Assembly: GCF_003732225.1 (NCBI RefSeq) | Contig: NZ_MOBJ01000002.1 | Span: 62,001-126,000 of the forward strand | Length of the DNA stretch: 64,000 nucleotides | Direction: 5' to 3' | Origin: Pseudomonas brassicacearum | GTDB taxonomy: Bacteria > Pseudomonadota > Gammaproteobacteria > Pseudomonadales > Pseudomonadaceae | Shown: positions 17,694 to 26,151 of the stretch, one piece after another | How the letters are laid out: every line of letters begins with the position of its first letter | Position numbering within the stretch: the first letter of the stretch is position 1 | Translations under genes and position numbers: made by a program | The notes under the pieces: model-generated | What the model was told of the DNA's origin: nothing | What the model saw: only the letters and a program-made list of their open reading frames with translations | Database searches by the model: none

Positions 17694-17879
17694 TTAAAAA
17701 GCCGGCTTGTGGCCGGCTACTCGGGGACTGGCTTGGTTTATTTTTGGTAAACCGTACCAGCCTTCAAAACGTACACCCGGATCTTGCGTCCGGCTGTGGG
17801 ACTTGGCGAGAAAGTCATCTGCCTCGTCGGTGCGATCGGACCGGCGTTGGCGGGTCGATACAAATGTGGGGCGCAGCAT
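17694..17879 (-). CDS. Possible small protein of unknown family
   Basis: A 61-residue minus-strand frame starts at an ATG at 17879 and stops exactly at the terminator described at 17695-17718. It is rich in Arg, Asp and Ser and has no recognised motif or hydrophobic segment. No good ribosome-binding sequence is seen. The terminator suggests that something is transcribed here, either this peptide or a small RNA. This is the only candidate gene in the 17674-18098 interval. Confidence 0.25.
   Translation of the reverse strand: MLRPTFVSTRQRRSDRTDEADDFLAKSHSRTQDPGVRFEGWYGLPKINQASPRVAGHKPAF
17695..17718 (-). terminator. Rho-independent terminator on the minus strand
   Basis: On the minus strand, AGCCGGC, a five-base loop and GCCGGCT are followed directly by a run of Ts (plus-strand A-run at 17696-17700). 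It would end transcription coming from 17880 or beyond. Confidence 0.65.
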
Positions 17880-18003
17880 ACTGATTTTTTTGGGGAATTC
17901 CCAGCTTGAAGTGCTATCCAGAGCGATTACGGGGCTGATCGGTGAATGGGGAGCGATCAGTTTTCTTCATTACCCAAGTACTCTGTTGGGCAGAGATAGC
18001 CAG

Positions 18004-18078
18004 GATCGCAGCCTTCGTCAGCTCCTACGATTGATCAGGTGTGCGCCGGATCTGTAGGAGCTGCCGAAGGCTGCGATC
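18004..18078. repeat. REP-type inverted pair, second family
   Basis: The 25-base arms at 18004-18028 and 18054-18078 (GTAGGAGCTGCCGAAGGCTG type) are inverted copies with one mismatch. They lie just downstream of the minus-strand repressor gene. The preceding 17720-18000 shows no other recognisable element. Confidence 0.8.
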
Positions 18079-18098
18079 TTTTCGGGCTTGTCCGGTGG

Positions 18099-18848
18099 TC
18101 AACAGAACGGCACCGGTGGCCGTCGCTTGTTCAGCGTGGACCACCAGAAGACCCAGCCGAGGATTTCGATGTTCTGTGCTTCGATCTCTTTGGCGCTGAA
18201 GATCTCGTCGGGGTAGCCGCTGCTGTTGTGGCTGCGCAGTCGCAGGGCGCCGGAGGGGAGGCGGTGCAGGTATTTGATGCGTAGCATGCCGGCGTGTTCG
18301 AGGGCGTAGATCTGGCCGTCGACGACCTGGGTCAGGCTGCGGTCGATGGCCAGGGTTGAGCCGTCTTCGATTTTCTCCGACATGCTGTCGCCGACCATCG
18401 GCACGCAGATGGCTTGGGCCGGTTCGACTTCCAGGCTTTCGAGGTAGTGTCGCGGCAGGCGGATGGATTCGCCGGGTATTTCGGCGACCTGGGTGTCGCT
18501 GGCGCCGGGGGCGGTGGGGACTTCTTTATACAGCGGGATTTCTATATCGGCCGAGTCGATGTTCACGATGTACACGCCGCGTGTTTCTTGTGCGTCGAAA
18601 ACATTGCCGGTCTGATCGGCAAGTTGGTTCTGACCCGGGTGCATGGGGCCTTCGCCGTTGAGCAACCATAGGCTGTTGACGCTCAACAGGCGGGCGATTT
18701 CGTCCATCCTCGGGTAGGGAACGCCGCGGATGTACCAGTTGTTTACGTGCTGGGGCTCGACGTTGCAGAAAGCCGCGAATGCCGTCGGGGTGATGTTCAC
18801 CGCTTTCAGGAGCGCTTTGAAGCGTGGGCCGCATTTGTGCTTTTTCAT
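18099..18848 (-). CDS. LexA-like repressor (helix-turn-helix plus S24 self-cleaving domain)
   Basis: 249 residues. The N-terminal region (about 8-65, FKALLKAVNITPTAFAAFCN and IARLLSVNSLWLLNGEGP) is a phage-repressor-type helix-turn-helix. The C-terminal S24 peptidase domain has the nucleophile in VPMVGDSM (Ser155) and the general-base Lys192 in LRIKYLH. Such proteins repress phage or pyocin genes until RecA-stimulated self-cleavage after DNA damage; the Ala-Gly type cleavage site is not certain here. No phage genes are next to it. Its targets are unknown. Confidence 0.88.
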   Translation of the reverse strand: MKKHKCGPRFKALLKAVNITPTAFAAFCNVEPQHVNNWYIRGVPYPRMDEIARLLSVNSLWLLNGEGPMHPGQNQLADQTGNVFDAQETRGVYIVNIDSADIEIPLYKEVPTAPGASDTQVAEIPGESIRLPRHYLESLEVEPAQAICVPMVGDSMSEKIEDGSTLAIDRSLTQVVDGQIYALEHAGMLRIKYLHRLPSGALRLRSHNSSGYPDEIFSAKEIEAQNIEILGWVFWWSTLNKRRPPVPFC

Positions 18849-19015
18849 AAACGGAGTTTACGGGCCGGAGGCACGGGATTAAATAAACAACCGGATCAAT
18901 CTTCGCGGGAATATTCTGCTGTAGTGCAGGATATTGTTAGTTCATATTAAACATGTATAAACGTTAGACTTTGTTTCATTAAACGCTCTGTTTATCCTGG
19001 TGTTTTAACACTCAT

Positions 19016-19041
19016 AAAAAAACCCCGGATAACCGGGGTTT
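19016..19041 (-). terminator. Rho-independent terminator after ppa
   Basis: The perfect stem AAACCCCGG (19020-19028) / CCGGGGTTT (19033-19041) with a four-base loop is followed on the minus strand by seven Ts. It lies 38 bases after the ppa stop and also closes the region upstream of the repressor gene. Confidence 0.88.
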
Positions 19042-19078
19042 CTCTTGAAGCTTGCCGCTAGAAGCTTACCGCTGCTTC

Positions 19079-19606
19079 TCAGCCTTTATAGGCAGCAACC
19101 GACTTCATGATCGCGGCGCGAGCGGCATCTGCGCCGTCCCAGCCTTCGATCTTCACCCATTTGCCTTTTTCGAGATCTTTGTAGTTCGCAAAGAAGTGCT
19201 CGATCTGCTGAATCAGCAGCGGTGGCAGGTCGGTGTATTCCTTCACGTCGACGTACAGCTGGGACAGTTTGTCGTGTGGAACTGCGATGACTTTAGCGTC
19301 GCCGCCGCCGTCGTCGGTCATGTTCAGGATGCCGACTGGACGCGCGCGGATCACCGAACCTGGAGCAACCGGGTAAGGGGTCACGACCAGCACGTCGAGG
19401 GGATCACCGTCGTCCGCCAGGGTGTTCGGGATGTAACCGTAGTTGGCCGGGTAGAACATTGGGGTGGCCATGAAACGGTCAACGAACAGGCAATCGCTGT
19501 CTTTGTCGATTTCGTATTTGATCGGCGCGTGGTTGGCCGGAATCTCGATCGCGACGTAGATGTCGTTCGGCAGGTCTTTGCCAGCCGGAATCTTGCTGTA
19601 GCTCAT
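19079..19606 (-). CDS. ppa: Inorganic pyrophosphatase
   Basis: 175 residues, the normal size for a family I pyrophosphatase. It hydrolyses pyrophosphate released by biosynthetic reactions. The start [20 protein letters not shown] is characteristic, and the metal-binding motif [10 protein letters not shown] (about residues 65-74) and the [10 protein letters not shown] segment are intact. I chose the ATG at 19606; an earlier in-frame ATG at 19696 would start inside the predicted promoter. Confidence 0.97.
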   Translation of the reverse strand: MSYSKIPAGKDLPNDIYVAIEIPANHAPIKYEIDKDSDCLFVDRFMATPMFYPANYGYIPNTLADDGDPLDVLVVTPYPVAPGSVIRARPVGILNMTDDGGGDAKVIAVPHDKLSQLYVDVKEYTDLPPLLIQQIEHFFANYKDLEKGKWVKIEGWDGADAARAAIMKSVAAYKG

Positions 19607-19666
19607 TGGGCGGTGCCCCCGTAAGTGGCCAAATGACTTGGCCGGATTGACCAAAAAGTGGCGGCG

Positions 19667-19695
19667 ATTATAGGCATATTCCGCCGCCAGTGCCA
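19667..19695 (-). promoter_or_regulatory. Likely sigma-70 promoter of ppa
   Basis: On the minus strand TGGCAC (19695-19690) is followed after 17 bases by a perfect TATAAT (19672-19667). The -10 lies between the arms of an 8-bp inverted repeat (TGGCGGCG at 19659-19666 and CGCCGCCA at 19682-19689). The ppa start is about 60 bases downstream. Confidence 0.5.
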
Positions 19696-19717
19696 CGTAT
19701 CGGCGGTCGCCTAGACC

Positions 19718-20530
19718 TTAGTCGTGTGCCTGATAGCCCGGATGTGTGGCTTGCAGTTGCTGAAGCCTCGCCAGTGGGTCCTGGCGGTAAAACAGCTGCA
19801 GTTGCTGATAGACCTGTGGATAAGTCTGGTGCAGTAAATCCGGGGCGCTGAAGAAATATTCGCTGGTGACGGCGAAGAATTCGGCCGGATTTTCCGCTGC
19901 GTAAGGGTCGATCGAAGTGTCGGCGTGCGGGTGGCGATCCAGTTGGCGATTGAGGTCGTCGTAGGCATGTTGCATGACCTTCGCCCAGTCGCTGACGCGC
20001 ATGTCACTGTGCAGCGGCGGCAAACCGTTGGCGTTGCCGTTGAGCATGTCGAGTTTGTGCGCCAGTTCGTGGATCACCAGGTTGTAGCCTTCCCAGCCAC
20101 CGCTGGCCATCACGCCCGGCCAGGCCAGAATGATCGGGCCCTGTTGCCAGGCTTCGCCGCTGTGCTCGCCGTTCCACTCATGCTCGACGCCGCTGGCATC
20201 GCGATGGCGCTGCGGGCTGAGAAAGTCGTCGGGGTAGAGCACGATTTCGTGGAAACCCTGATACCAGTTCAGGTCGCCCAGGTGCAACAGCGGCAACTGC
20301 GCCTGCGCGGCAAGCAGCAGGCGTTGTTCCTGGTGCAGTTCAACGCCGGGCAGGCAGGTCAGGTGTTTGTCTTGCAGGAAGAGCACGGCGGCCTCGCGCA
20401 GCCACTGATCTTCGGCCTCGCTGAGGCCGTCGAGAAAACTCAGGTGTTGGCGCACCCGCTGCCAGGTTTCATCGGCAACGGGGTGTTTGGCCAGCGTGCG
20501 CTGGCGGCGCCAGGCATTCAGGAACCACAT
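19718..20530 (-). CDS. M90-family zinc peptidase, MtfA-like
   Basis: 270 residues. The zinc-binding motif HELAH is at residues 154-158 in the context LVIHELAHKLDMLNG, with the third ligand probably in NPAEFFAVTSEYFF downstream. Family member MtfA of E. coli is a cytosolic aminopeptidase-like protein that binds the glucose regulator Mlc. The N terminus has a Trp-rich helix (MWFLNAWRRQ) but no signal peptide. It lies six bases downstream of the DedA gene, so the two may be co-transcribed. Confidence 0.88.
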   Translation of the reverse strand: MWFLNAWRRQRTLAKHPVADETWQRVRQHLSFLDGLSEAEDQWLREAAVLFLQDKHLTCLPGVELHQEQRLLLAAQAQLPLLHLGDLNWYQGFHEIVLYPDDFLSPQRHRDASGVEHEWNGEHSGEAWQQGPIILAWPGVMASGGWEGYNLVIHELAHKLDMLNGNANGLPPLHSDMRVSDWAKVMQHAYDDLNRQLDRHPHADTSIDPYAAENPAEFFAVTSEYFFSAPDLLHQTYPQVYQQLQLFYRQDPLARLQQLQATHPGYQAHD

Positions 20531-20536
20531 GGACGC

Positions 20537-21193
20537 TCAGCGCGACTCGGCTTTGGAGCTCGCGTTGGCCAGGCGATTGCGGATCAGGCTAATGATCATC
20601 GGCAGCAGCGACAGCAGGATGATGCCCACCACCAGCAGCGACAGGTTCTTCTTGATGAACGGCACGTTACCGAAGAAATAACCCAGGGTAACCAGGCCAC
20701 CGACCCAGAGGATGGTGCCGAACACGCTGAAGGCGAAGAAGCGCGGGTAAGGCATTTTGCCGACGCCGGCGACGAACGGTGCGAAGGTCCGGATGATCGG
20801 CAGGAAACGCGCCAGGGTCACGGTCTTGCCGCCATGCTTGTCATAGAAGTCATGGGTTTGTTGCAGGTAGTCGCGACGGAAGATCTTCGAGTTCGGATTG
20901 CTGAACAACTTTTCGCCGGCTGTTCGCCCGACGAGGTAGTTGGTACTGTCACCGAGAATCGCCGCCAGCATCAGCAAACCGCCCAGCAGCACCGGGTCCA
21001 TGCCGCCACCGGCCGCTACTGCGCCTGCGATGAAGAGCAACGAATCACCCGGCAGGAAAGGCATTACTACCAGGCCGGTTTCGCAGAAAATCACCATGAA
21101 CAGGATGGCGTAAATCCATGGCCCGTAGTTGTTCACCAGCATGTCGAGGTAAACGTCGAGATGCAGGATTAGGTCGATCGGGTTGAAATCCAT
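20537..21193 (-). CDS. DedA family membrane protein
   Basis: 218 residues with four or five hydrophobic segments. The DedA/SNARE-associated signature is present: FCETGLVVMPFLPGDSLLFIAGA near residues 36-58 and the GGKTVTLARFLPIIRTFAPFVAG stretch with the conserved arginines. Family members are thought to flip or scramble phospholipids and to support envelope and proton-motive-force stability. I chose the ATG at 21193, which has AGGTG upstream; a GTG at 21202 in the same frame is possible. Confidence 0.92.
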   Translation of the reverse strand: MDFNPIDLILHLDVYLDMLVNNYGPWIYAILFMVIFCETGLVVMPFLPGDSLLFIAGAVAAGGGMDPVLLGGLLMLAAILGDSTNYLVGRTAGEKLFSNPNSKIFRRDYLQQTHDFYDKHGGKTVTLARFLPIIRTFAPFVAGVGKMPYPRFFAFSVFGTILWVGGLVTLGYFFGNVPFIKKNLSLLVVGIILLSLLPMIISLIRNRLANASSKAESR

Positions 21194-21370
21194 GGTGGGC
21201 ACCTGTGGTAACGGCCCGACTCAGCAGGCCTGTGCGAATGTTTTCGAAAATTAGGCTACAGGACCGTGGAGCTATTCTTACAGCCTGTGAGGCTCCGGAT
21301 TATACGGACTGAAAGGTGAAAAGCGTGTCGAGTTTGTAGCGAGGGATTTCCAAGGGACGGGAGAAGCCCC

Positions 21371-21474
21371 CGTAGGAGCTGCCGCAGGCTGCGATCTTTT
21401 GATTTTTAGCGAATGTCGGGACGCTAAAGATCAAAAGAAAGATCAAAAGATCGCAGCCTGCGGCAGCTCCTACG
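21371..21474. repeat. Long perfect REP-type hairpin, second family
   Basis: The 33 bases at 21371-21403 are exactly reverse-complemented at 21442-21474. Between them, TTTAGCG and CGCTAAA form a second smaller stem. The repeat ends four bases from the stop codon of the GNAT gene. Confidence 0.88.
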
Positions 21475-21477
21475 AGC

Positions 21478-21939
21478 TTACAGCCCTTCGCTGATCGGCA
21501 AAATGTAGTTCTTGAACTCGGTGTCTTCGCGAAAACCGATGGACTCGTAGGTTTTTTGCGCTATTTCGTTGTCGCTGCTGGTGGACACGCGCATGCGGAC
21601 CGCCTGGGTTTCCTTGGCCATTTTCTTTGCGGTGCGCATCAGGTTGTCGGCGACCAATTGGCGGCGGGCGTCTTCGGCGACGTAGATATCGTTGAGGATC
21701 CACACGCGCTTGAGCGACAGGGATGAAAAGCTTGGGTACAGCTGACAAAAACCCAGCAATTTGCTGTCGTCATCATCGGGCAGGGCCAGATAGATCACCG
21801 ACTCCTTGCGCCGCAGGCGTTTTTCCAGAAAGGCCCGGGACGAGTCCGGGTAAGGCAGCGAGCCATAAAACTCGCGGTACTTGACGAACAAGGGCGTCAG
21901 AAGGTCCAGGTGCTCGAGGGTTGCTTGAGTAATCCGCAT
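21478..21939 (-). CDS. GNAT family N-acetyltransferase
   Basis: 153 residues. The sequence shows the acetyl-CoA fold of small GNAT enzymes: LLTPLFVKYREFYG at the N terminus, KRVWILNDIYVAEDARRQLV as the conserved strand plus Q/RxxG/A loop (here ARRQLVAD), and TYESIGFREDTEFKNYILPI as the C-terminal strand. The substrate is not known. I chose the ATG at 21939, which begins MRITQATLEHL. An upstream ATG would add 36 residues with no similarity. Confidence 0.85.
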   Translation of the reverse strand: MRITQATLEHLDLLTPLFVKYREFYGSLPYPDSSRAFLEKRLRRKESVIYLALPDDDDSKLLGFCQLYPSFSSLSLKRVWILNDIYVAEDARRQLVADNLMRTAKKMAKETQAVRMRVSTSSDNEIAQKTYESIGFREDTEFKNYILPISEGL

Positions 21940-22067
21940 GCTAGGCCTCAACTTCAAGTAGATAGGGCGGCAGTTTCCAGTGGATACGACGGCAATCGGT
22001 TCACTACTCGGGCGGCCGTTCGTCGATGCTGCCTGAAAACAGAGCAAAAACGCAATGCGAATACAGG

Positions 22068-22907
22068 TCAGGCATCCGGCAGGCTGAGTAGGAAATTTCC
22101 TTTCATATCAGCGTCATCTTTCGACCCAATAGTCTGGACCTGGGCTTCGTCCTTCAGGTTGACCCCTGACAGCTGCCGTCGACAGGCTTCGCGCATCAAG
22201 TACAGCAAACGGTGTGCCGCCATGCCATAGCTCAGACCTTCGAGCCGGACATTGGAAATACAGTTGCGATAGGCGTCCGTCAGGCCGACCTTTGGATTAT
22301 AGGTGAAATACAAGCCGAGACTGTCTGGCGAGCTTAGGCCAGGGCGTTCGCCGATCAGGATCACGACCATTTTAGCGCCGAGCAATTCGCCGATTTCGTC
22401 GGCCACGGCGACGCGCCCCTGTTCCACCAGAATCACTGGCGACAACGACCAGCCTTCGGCGTGGGTCTGTTCTTCCATGCGCGCCAGAAACGGCAAGGTG
22501 TGCCGATGCACCGCCAGCGCCGACAGGCCGTCGGCCACGACTATCGCCAAATCAACGCCACCCGGGTTGGCCAACGCGTGTTCGCGCAGTTTTTGCGCGG
22601 ACGGGTCACTCAGCTTGCGACCCAGGTCTGGCCGTTGCAGATAGCTGTGTCGATCGCTGGCGGCGCTGTGCAGCAGCAGACTGTCGCGCCCGCGTTCGGC
22701 CAGTTGCTGGCTGAGCCCGGCATGGTCGAAGGGCAGGTGCACGGCATCGCGGGCCTCGGCGTGGGCGTACTGGAAATCCAGTTGCGCGCCGGTCGGCATA
22801 CTGGTGCCGGTACGACCCAGCGCGATGCGTGCCGGGGTCAGGCGGCGCAGTCCCAGCCAGGGGTTTTGCGGGTCGACGGTTGGTTTATCCATCAGCAGAT
22901 TACTCAT
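22068..22907 (-). CDS. eutC: Ethanolamine ammonia-lyase, small subunit
   Basis: 279 residues. With EutB it forms the adenosylcobalamin-dependent enzyme that converts ethanolamine to acetaldehyde and ammonia. Family stretches include [42 protein letters not shown] and [20 protein letters not shown] (only short parts are quoted as proof of identity: [20 protein letters not shown]). It overlaps eutB by four bases. The dependence on B12 fits the btu genes about 12 kb away. Confidence 0.96.
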   Translation of the reverse strand: MSNLLMDKPTVDPQNPWLGLRRLTPARIALGRTGTSMPTGAQLDFQYAHAEARDAVHLPFDHAGLSQQLAERGRDSLLLHSAASDRHSYLQRPDLGRKLSDPSAQKLREHALANPGGVDLAIVVADGLSALAVHRHTLPFLARMEEQTHAEGWSLSPVILVEQGRVAVADEIGELLGAKMVVILIGERPGLSSPDSLGLYFTYNPKVGLTDAYRNCISNVRLEGLSYGMAAHRLLYLMREACRRQLSGVNLKDEAQVQTIGSKDDADMKGNFLLSLPDA

Positions 22908-24298
22908 CCCAGTTGCGCCATGGCCTGGCGAAAGGCCGGCGGCAGGTTGTTGCCGAAGTGAATCTTGCCGTCACCTTGGGTGAAGATACCCATTTTCGCC
23001 AGCCACCTCTCGAACTCCGGCGCCGGCTTCAGGCCCAGGGTCTGGCGCGCGTAGAGTGCGTCGTGGAACGACGTGGTCTGGTAATTGAGCATGATGTCGT
23101 CGGAACCCGGAATACCCATGATGAAGTTGATCCCGGCCACGCCCAGCAGCGTCAGCAGGGTGTCCATGTCGTCCTGGTCGGCTTCGGCGTGGTTGGTGTA
23201 GCAGATGTCGCAGCCCATCGGCACGCCGAGCAACTTGCCGCAGAAGTGGTCTTCGAGGCCGGCGCGGATGATTTGTTTGCCGTTGTAGAGGTATTCCGGG
23301 CCGATGAAGCCGACCACGGTGTTCACCAAAAACGGCTTGAAGTGCCGCGCCACCGCATAGGCGCGGGTTTCGCAGGTTTGTTGGTCGATACCGTGATGGG
23401 CGTTGGCCGACAGCGCGCTACCCTGGCCGGTTTCGAAGTACATCAGGTTTTGCCCCAGCGTGCCGCGATTGAGGCTCAAACCGGCTTCATAACCTTCCTG
23501 CAGCACGCTCAGGCTGATACCGAAACTGGCGTTGGCCGCTTCGGTTCCGGCGATCGACTGGAACACCAGGTCCAACGGCACGCCACGGTTGATCGCCTCG
23601 ATTGAGGTGGTGACGTGGGTCAGTACGCAGGCCTGGGTCGGGATTTCGTAGCGCTGGATCACTGCGTCGAGCATTTCCAGCATGGCGCAGATCGAGGCGA
23701 TGCTGTCGGTGGCCGGGTTGATACCAATCATCGCGTCGCCGTTACCGTAGAGCAGACCGTCGAGGATGCTCGCGGCGATGCCGGCTGGTTCGTCGGTAGG
23801 GTGGTTGGGTTGCAGACGGGTCGACAGGCGACCGCGCAGGCCCATGGTGCCGCGAAATTGGGTCACCACGCGGATTTTCTGTGCCACCAGCACCAGGTCC
23901 TGCACGCGCATGATCTTCGACACGGCAGCGGCCATTTCCGGGGTCAGGCCGGGGGCGAGGGCGCGCAGGCTGTGCTCGTCGGCCGCATCGCTGAGCAGCC
24001 AGTCGCGAAAACCGCCGACGGTCAGGTGGCTGACGGCCGCAAAGGCGCTGGCGTCGTGGGTGTCGATGATCAGTCGGGTGACTTCGTCGGATTCGTAAGG
24101 GATCAGCACTTCTTGCAGGAAATGCTTGAGCGGGATGTCAGCCAGGGTCATTTGCGCGGCAACCCGTTCGCCATCGTTCAGGGCGGCGACGCCGGCCAGA
24201 AAATCCCCGGAGCGCGCGGGGCTGGCCTTGGCCATGACTTCCTTGAGACCGTCGAAACGGTAGGTCCGGGCGCCGACGGTATGGGCAAATGCAGCCAT
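22904..24298 (-). CDS. eutB: Ethanolamine ammonia-lyase, large subunit
   Basis: 464 residues, full length. EutB is the TIM-barrel subunit that carries the B12 radical chemistry and binds ethanolamine. Recognisable segments are [28 protein letters not shown] (short core [11 protein letters not shown]), [17 protein letters not shown] and [20 protein letters not shown]. There is an AGAGGAC ribosome-binding sequence before the ATG. No microcompartment shell genes are nearby, so this is the compact pseudomonad version of the pathway. Confidence 0.97.
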   Translation of the reverse strand: MAAFAHTVGARTYRFDGLKEVMAKASPARSGDFLAGVAALNDGERVAAQMTLADIPLKHFLQEVLIPYESDEVTRLIIDTHDASAFAAVSHLTVGGFRDWLLSDAADEHSLRALAPGLTPEMAAAVSKIMRVQDLVLVAQKIRVVTQFRGTMGLRGRLSTRLQPNHPTDEPAGIAASILDGLLYGNGDAMIGINPATDSIASICAMLEMLDAVIQRYEIPTQACVLTHVTTSIEAINRGVPLDLVFQSIAGTEAANASFGISLSVLQEGYEAGLSLNRGTLGQNLMYFETGQGSALSANAHHGIDQQTCETRAYAVARHFKPFLVNTVVGFIGPEYLYNGKQIIRAGLEDHFCGKLLGVPMGCDICYTNHAEADQDDMDTLLTLLGVAGINFIMGIPGSDDIMLNYQTTSFHDALYARQTLGLKPAPEFERWLAKMGIFTQGDGKIHFGNNLPPAFRQAMAQLG

Positions 24299-24349
24299 GA
24301 GCGGTGTCCTCTTGATTCTATAAGTGACTCAAATACACCGCTGACCCCC

Positions 24350-24439
24350 TGTGGGAGCGAGCTTGCTCGCGATAGCGGTGTGTCATTCAGCACATATGCC
24401 GGATGTCAGACCGCTATCGCGAGCAAGCTCGCTCCCACA
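24350..24439. repeat. REPIN between the ethanolamine permease and eutB
   Basis: Inverted REP arms with 30 matched bases on each side (24350-24379 and 24410-24439). They lie in the spacer within the presumed eat-eutBC transcription unit. The remainder of 24299-24500 has no gene. Confidence 0.92.
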
Positions 24440-24500
24440 CTGGATCTCAGTGCACTTCAATAATGCATGCGCCGGGAAAACGGCCCGGCGCAGGTGCACG

Positions 24501-25871
24501 TTATATACCGGTGAGCATCGCATCCGCTGGTGCGTCGAAGCGCTGTTTGGCGGTCAACTGGAAGTAGATGAAGCCTGCCACCATGAAGCCGAGGAAAATC
24601 ATCCCGATCAAGGTATTGAACCAGGCCATCGCCACCAGGCAGACCACCGCCAGGAACAGCGCAATGCCTGGCACGATCGGATAGCCCGGGGCGCGGAAGG
24701 TGCGTTCCAGCAGCGGCTCGGTTTTGCGCAGTTTGAACAGGCTGAGCATGCTGATGATGTACATCACGATAGCGCCAAACACCGACATGGTGATCATTGC
24801 AGCAGTCAGGGTCATGCCTTGCAGGTTGACCAGACCATCGCTGTAGATCGCCGCGATGCCGATCACGCCGCCGGCCAGAATCGCCCGGTGCGGGGTCTGG
24901 AAGCGCGAGAGCTTGGCCAGGCCACGAGGCAGGTAACCGGCGCGAGCCAGGGCGAAGAACTGGCGCGAGTAGCCGAGGATGATCCCGTGGAAGCTGGCCA
25001 CCAGACCGAACAGACCGATCCACACCAGCATGTGCATCCAGCTGGAGTTGTTGCCCACTACGGCTTTCATCGCCTGTGGCAGCGGGTCGTTGATGTTCGC
25101 CAGGGTCCGCCAGTCACCCACGCCGCCAGCCATGACCATCACGCCAATCGCCAGGAACACCAGGGTCAGAATGCCGCTGACGTAAGCCTTGGGAATCGTC
25201 CGTTTCGGGTCCTTGGCTTCTTCGGCAGCCATGGCCGCGCCTTCGATCGCGAGGAAGAACCAGATAGCAAACGGTATCGCCGCAAACATCCCGGGGATCG
25301 AGGCGACGGTGAATTCATTGGAGCCGGACCAGCCGTTGAGCACGAAGTTGCTGAAGCTGAAGCCCGGTGCAACCACGCCCATGAACACCAGCAATTCGGC
25401 CACCGCCAGCACAGTCACCACCAGTTCAAAGGTCGCGGCAATGCTGACGCCAAGGATGTTCAGGCCCATGAACACGAAATAGGCGCCGACTGCGGCGATT
25501 TTCGGGTCCAGATCCGGGTATTGCACGTTCAGGTAGGCGCCGATGGCCATCGCAATGGCCGGTGGTGCAAAGACGAACTCGATCAGCGTGGCGATCCCGG
25601 CGATCAAACCGCCTTTTTCACCAAAGGCCCGTCGGCTGTAGGCAAAAGGCCCGCCAGCGTGGGGAATGGCGGTGGTCAGTTCGGTAAAACTGAAGATGAA
25701 GCAGGTGTACATCGTCGCCACCATCAATGCGGTGACGAGAAAACCCAGAGTGCCTGCGGTGCCCCAGCCGTAACTCCAGCCGAAGTATTCGCCGGAAATC
25801 ACCAGGCCGACGGCAATGCCCCACAGGTGCAGGGTACCGAGTGTGGGTTTGAGCGTTGTTGAAGAAGTCAT
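24501..25871 (-). CDS. eat: Ethanolamine permease
   Basis: 456 residues with about 12 hydrophobic segments, of the amino acid/polyamine/organocation (APC) superfamily. It shows the ethanolamine permease start LHLWGIAVGLVISGEYFGWSYG (core GLVISGEYFGW) and the FAIWFFLAIEGAAMAAEEAKDP loop typical of the family. It lies between eutB and the aldehyde dehydrogenase, all on the same strand, and is preceded by a strong sigma-54 promoter match, so uptake is probably induced with breakdown. Confidence 0.95.
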   Translation of the reverse strand: MTSSTTLKPTLGTLHLWGIAVGLVISGEYFGWSYGWGTAGTLGFLVTALMVATMYTCFIFSFTELTTAIPHAGGPFAYSRRAFGEKGGLIAGIATLIEFVFAPPAIAMAIGAYLNVQYPDLDPKIAAVGAYFVFMGLNILGVSIAATFELVVTVLAVAELLVFMGVVAPGFSFSNFVLNGWSGSNEFTVASIPGMFAAIPFAIWFFLAIEGAAMAAEEAKDPKRTIPKAYVSGILTLVFLAIGVMVMAGGVGDWRTLANINDPLPQAMKAVVGNNSSWMHMLVWIGLFGLVASFHGIILGYSRQFFALARAGYLPRGLAKLSRFQTPHRAILAGGVIGIAAIYSDGLVNLQGMTLTAAMITMSVFGAIVMYIISMLSLFKLRKTEPLLERTFRAPGYPIVPGIALFLAVVCLVAMAWFNTLIGMIFLGFMVAGFIYFQLTAKQRFDAPADAMLTGI

Positions 25872-25975
25872 AAGTCCTCTCTGTCTTTTTTATTGTTTGA
25901 TCTGTTGGACTTTCGGGTACAGCGGTTTGAGTGGATAGACGCTGTTCACGCAGCGGTTAATCTGTCGAGCGGGCA

Positions 25976-25991
25976 CGCAAAGCCCGTGCCA
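25976..25991 (-). promoter_or_regulatory. Sigma-54 promoter upstream of eat
   Basis: On the minus strand TGGCACG (25991-25985), four bases, and TTGCG (25980-25976) match the -24/-12 consensus TGGCACG-N4-TTGCW with one change at the last base. It lies about 100 bases before the eat start. Confidence 0.75.
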
Positions 25992-26030
25992 GAGCGGCAG
26001 GGCGATGTTCGGTGTGTCAGTTAGGACGCC

Positions 26031-26105
26031 ATCGCGAGCAAGCTCGCTCCCACAGTGGTTCCCCAGAGTTCACAGAACCAATGTGGGAGCGAGCTTGCTC
26101 GCGAT
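26031..26105. repeat. REPIN between aldehyde dehydrogenase and eat
   Basis: Inverted REP copies at 26031-26054 and 26082-26105. They lie between the aldehyde dehydrogenase stop and the sigma-54 promoter of eat. Confidence 0.92.
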
Positions 26106-26151
26106 AGCCATTTGAAGGGCGACGCCGAAACATCAGCGTCGCCCCCGGTTT

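Noticed and set aside
18000..19050. Prophage around the LexA-like repressor
   Set aside because: The flanking genes are ppa and restriction remnants. No integrase, structural or lysis genes are present.
19925..21172. Plus-strand open frame of 415 codons over mtfA and dedA
   Set aside because: Antisense to two recognisable genes; no family or start signal.
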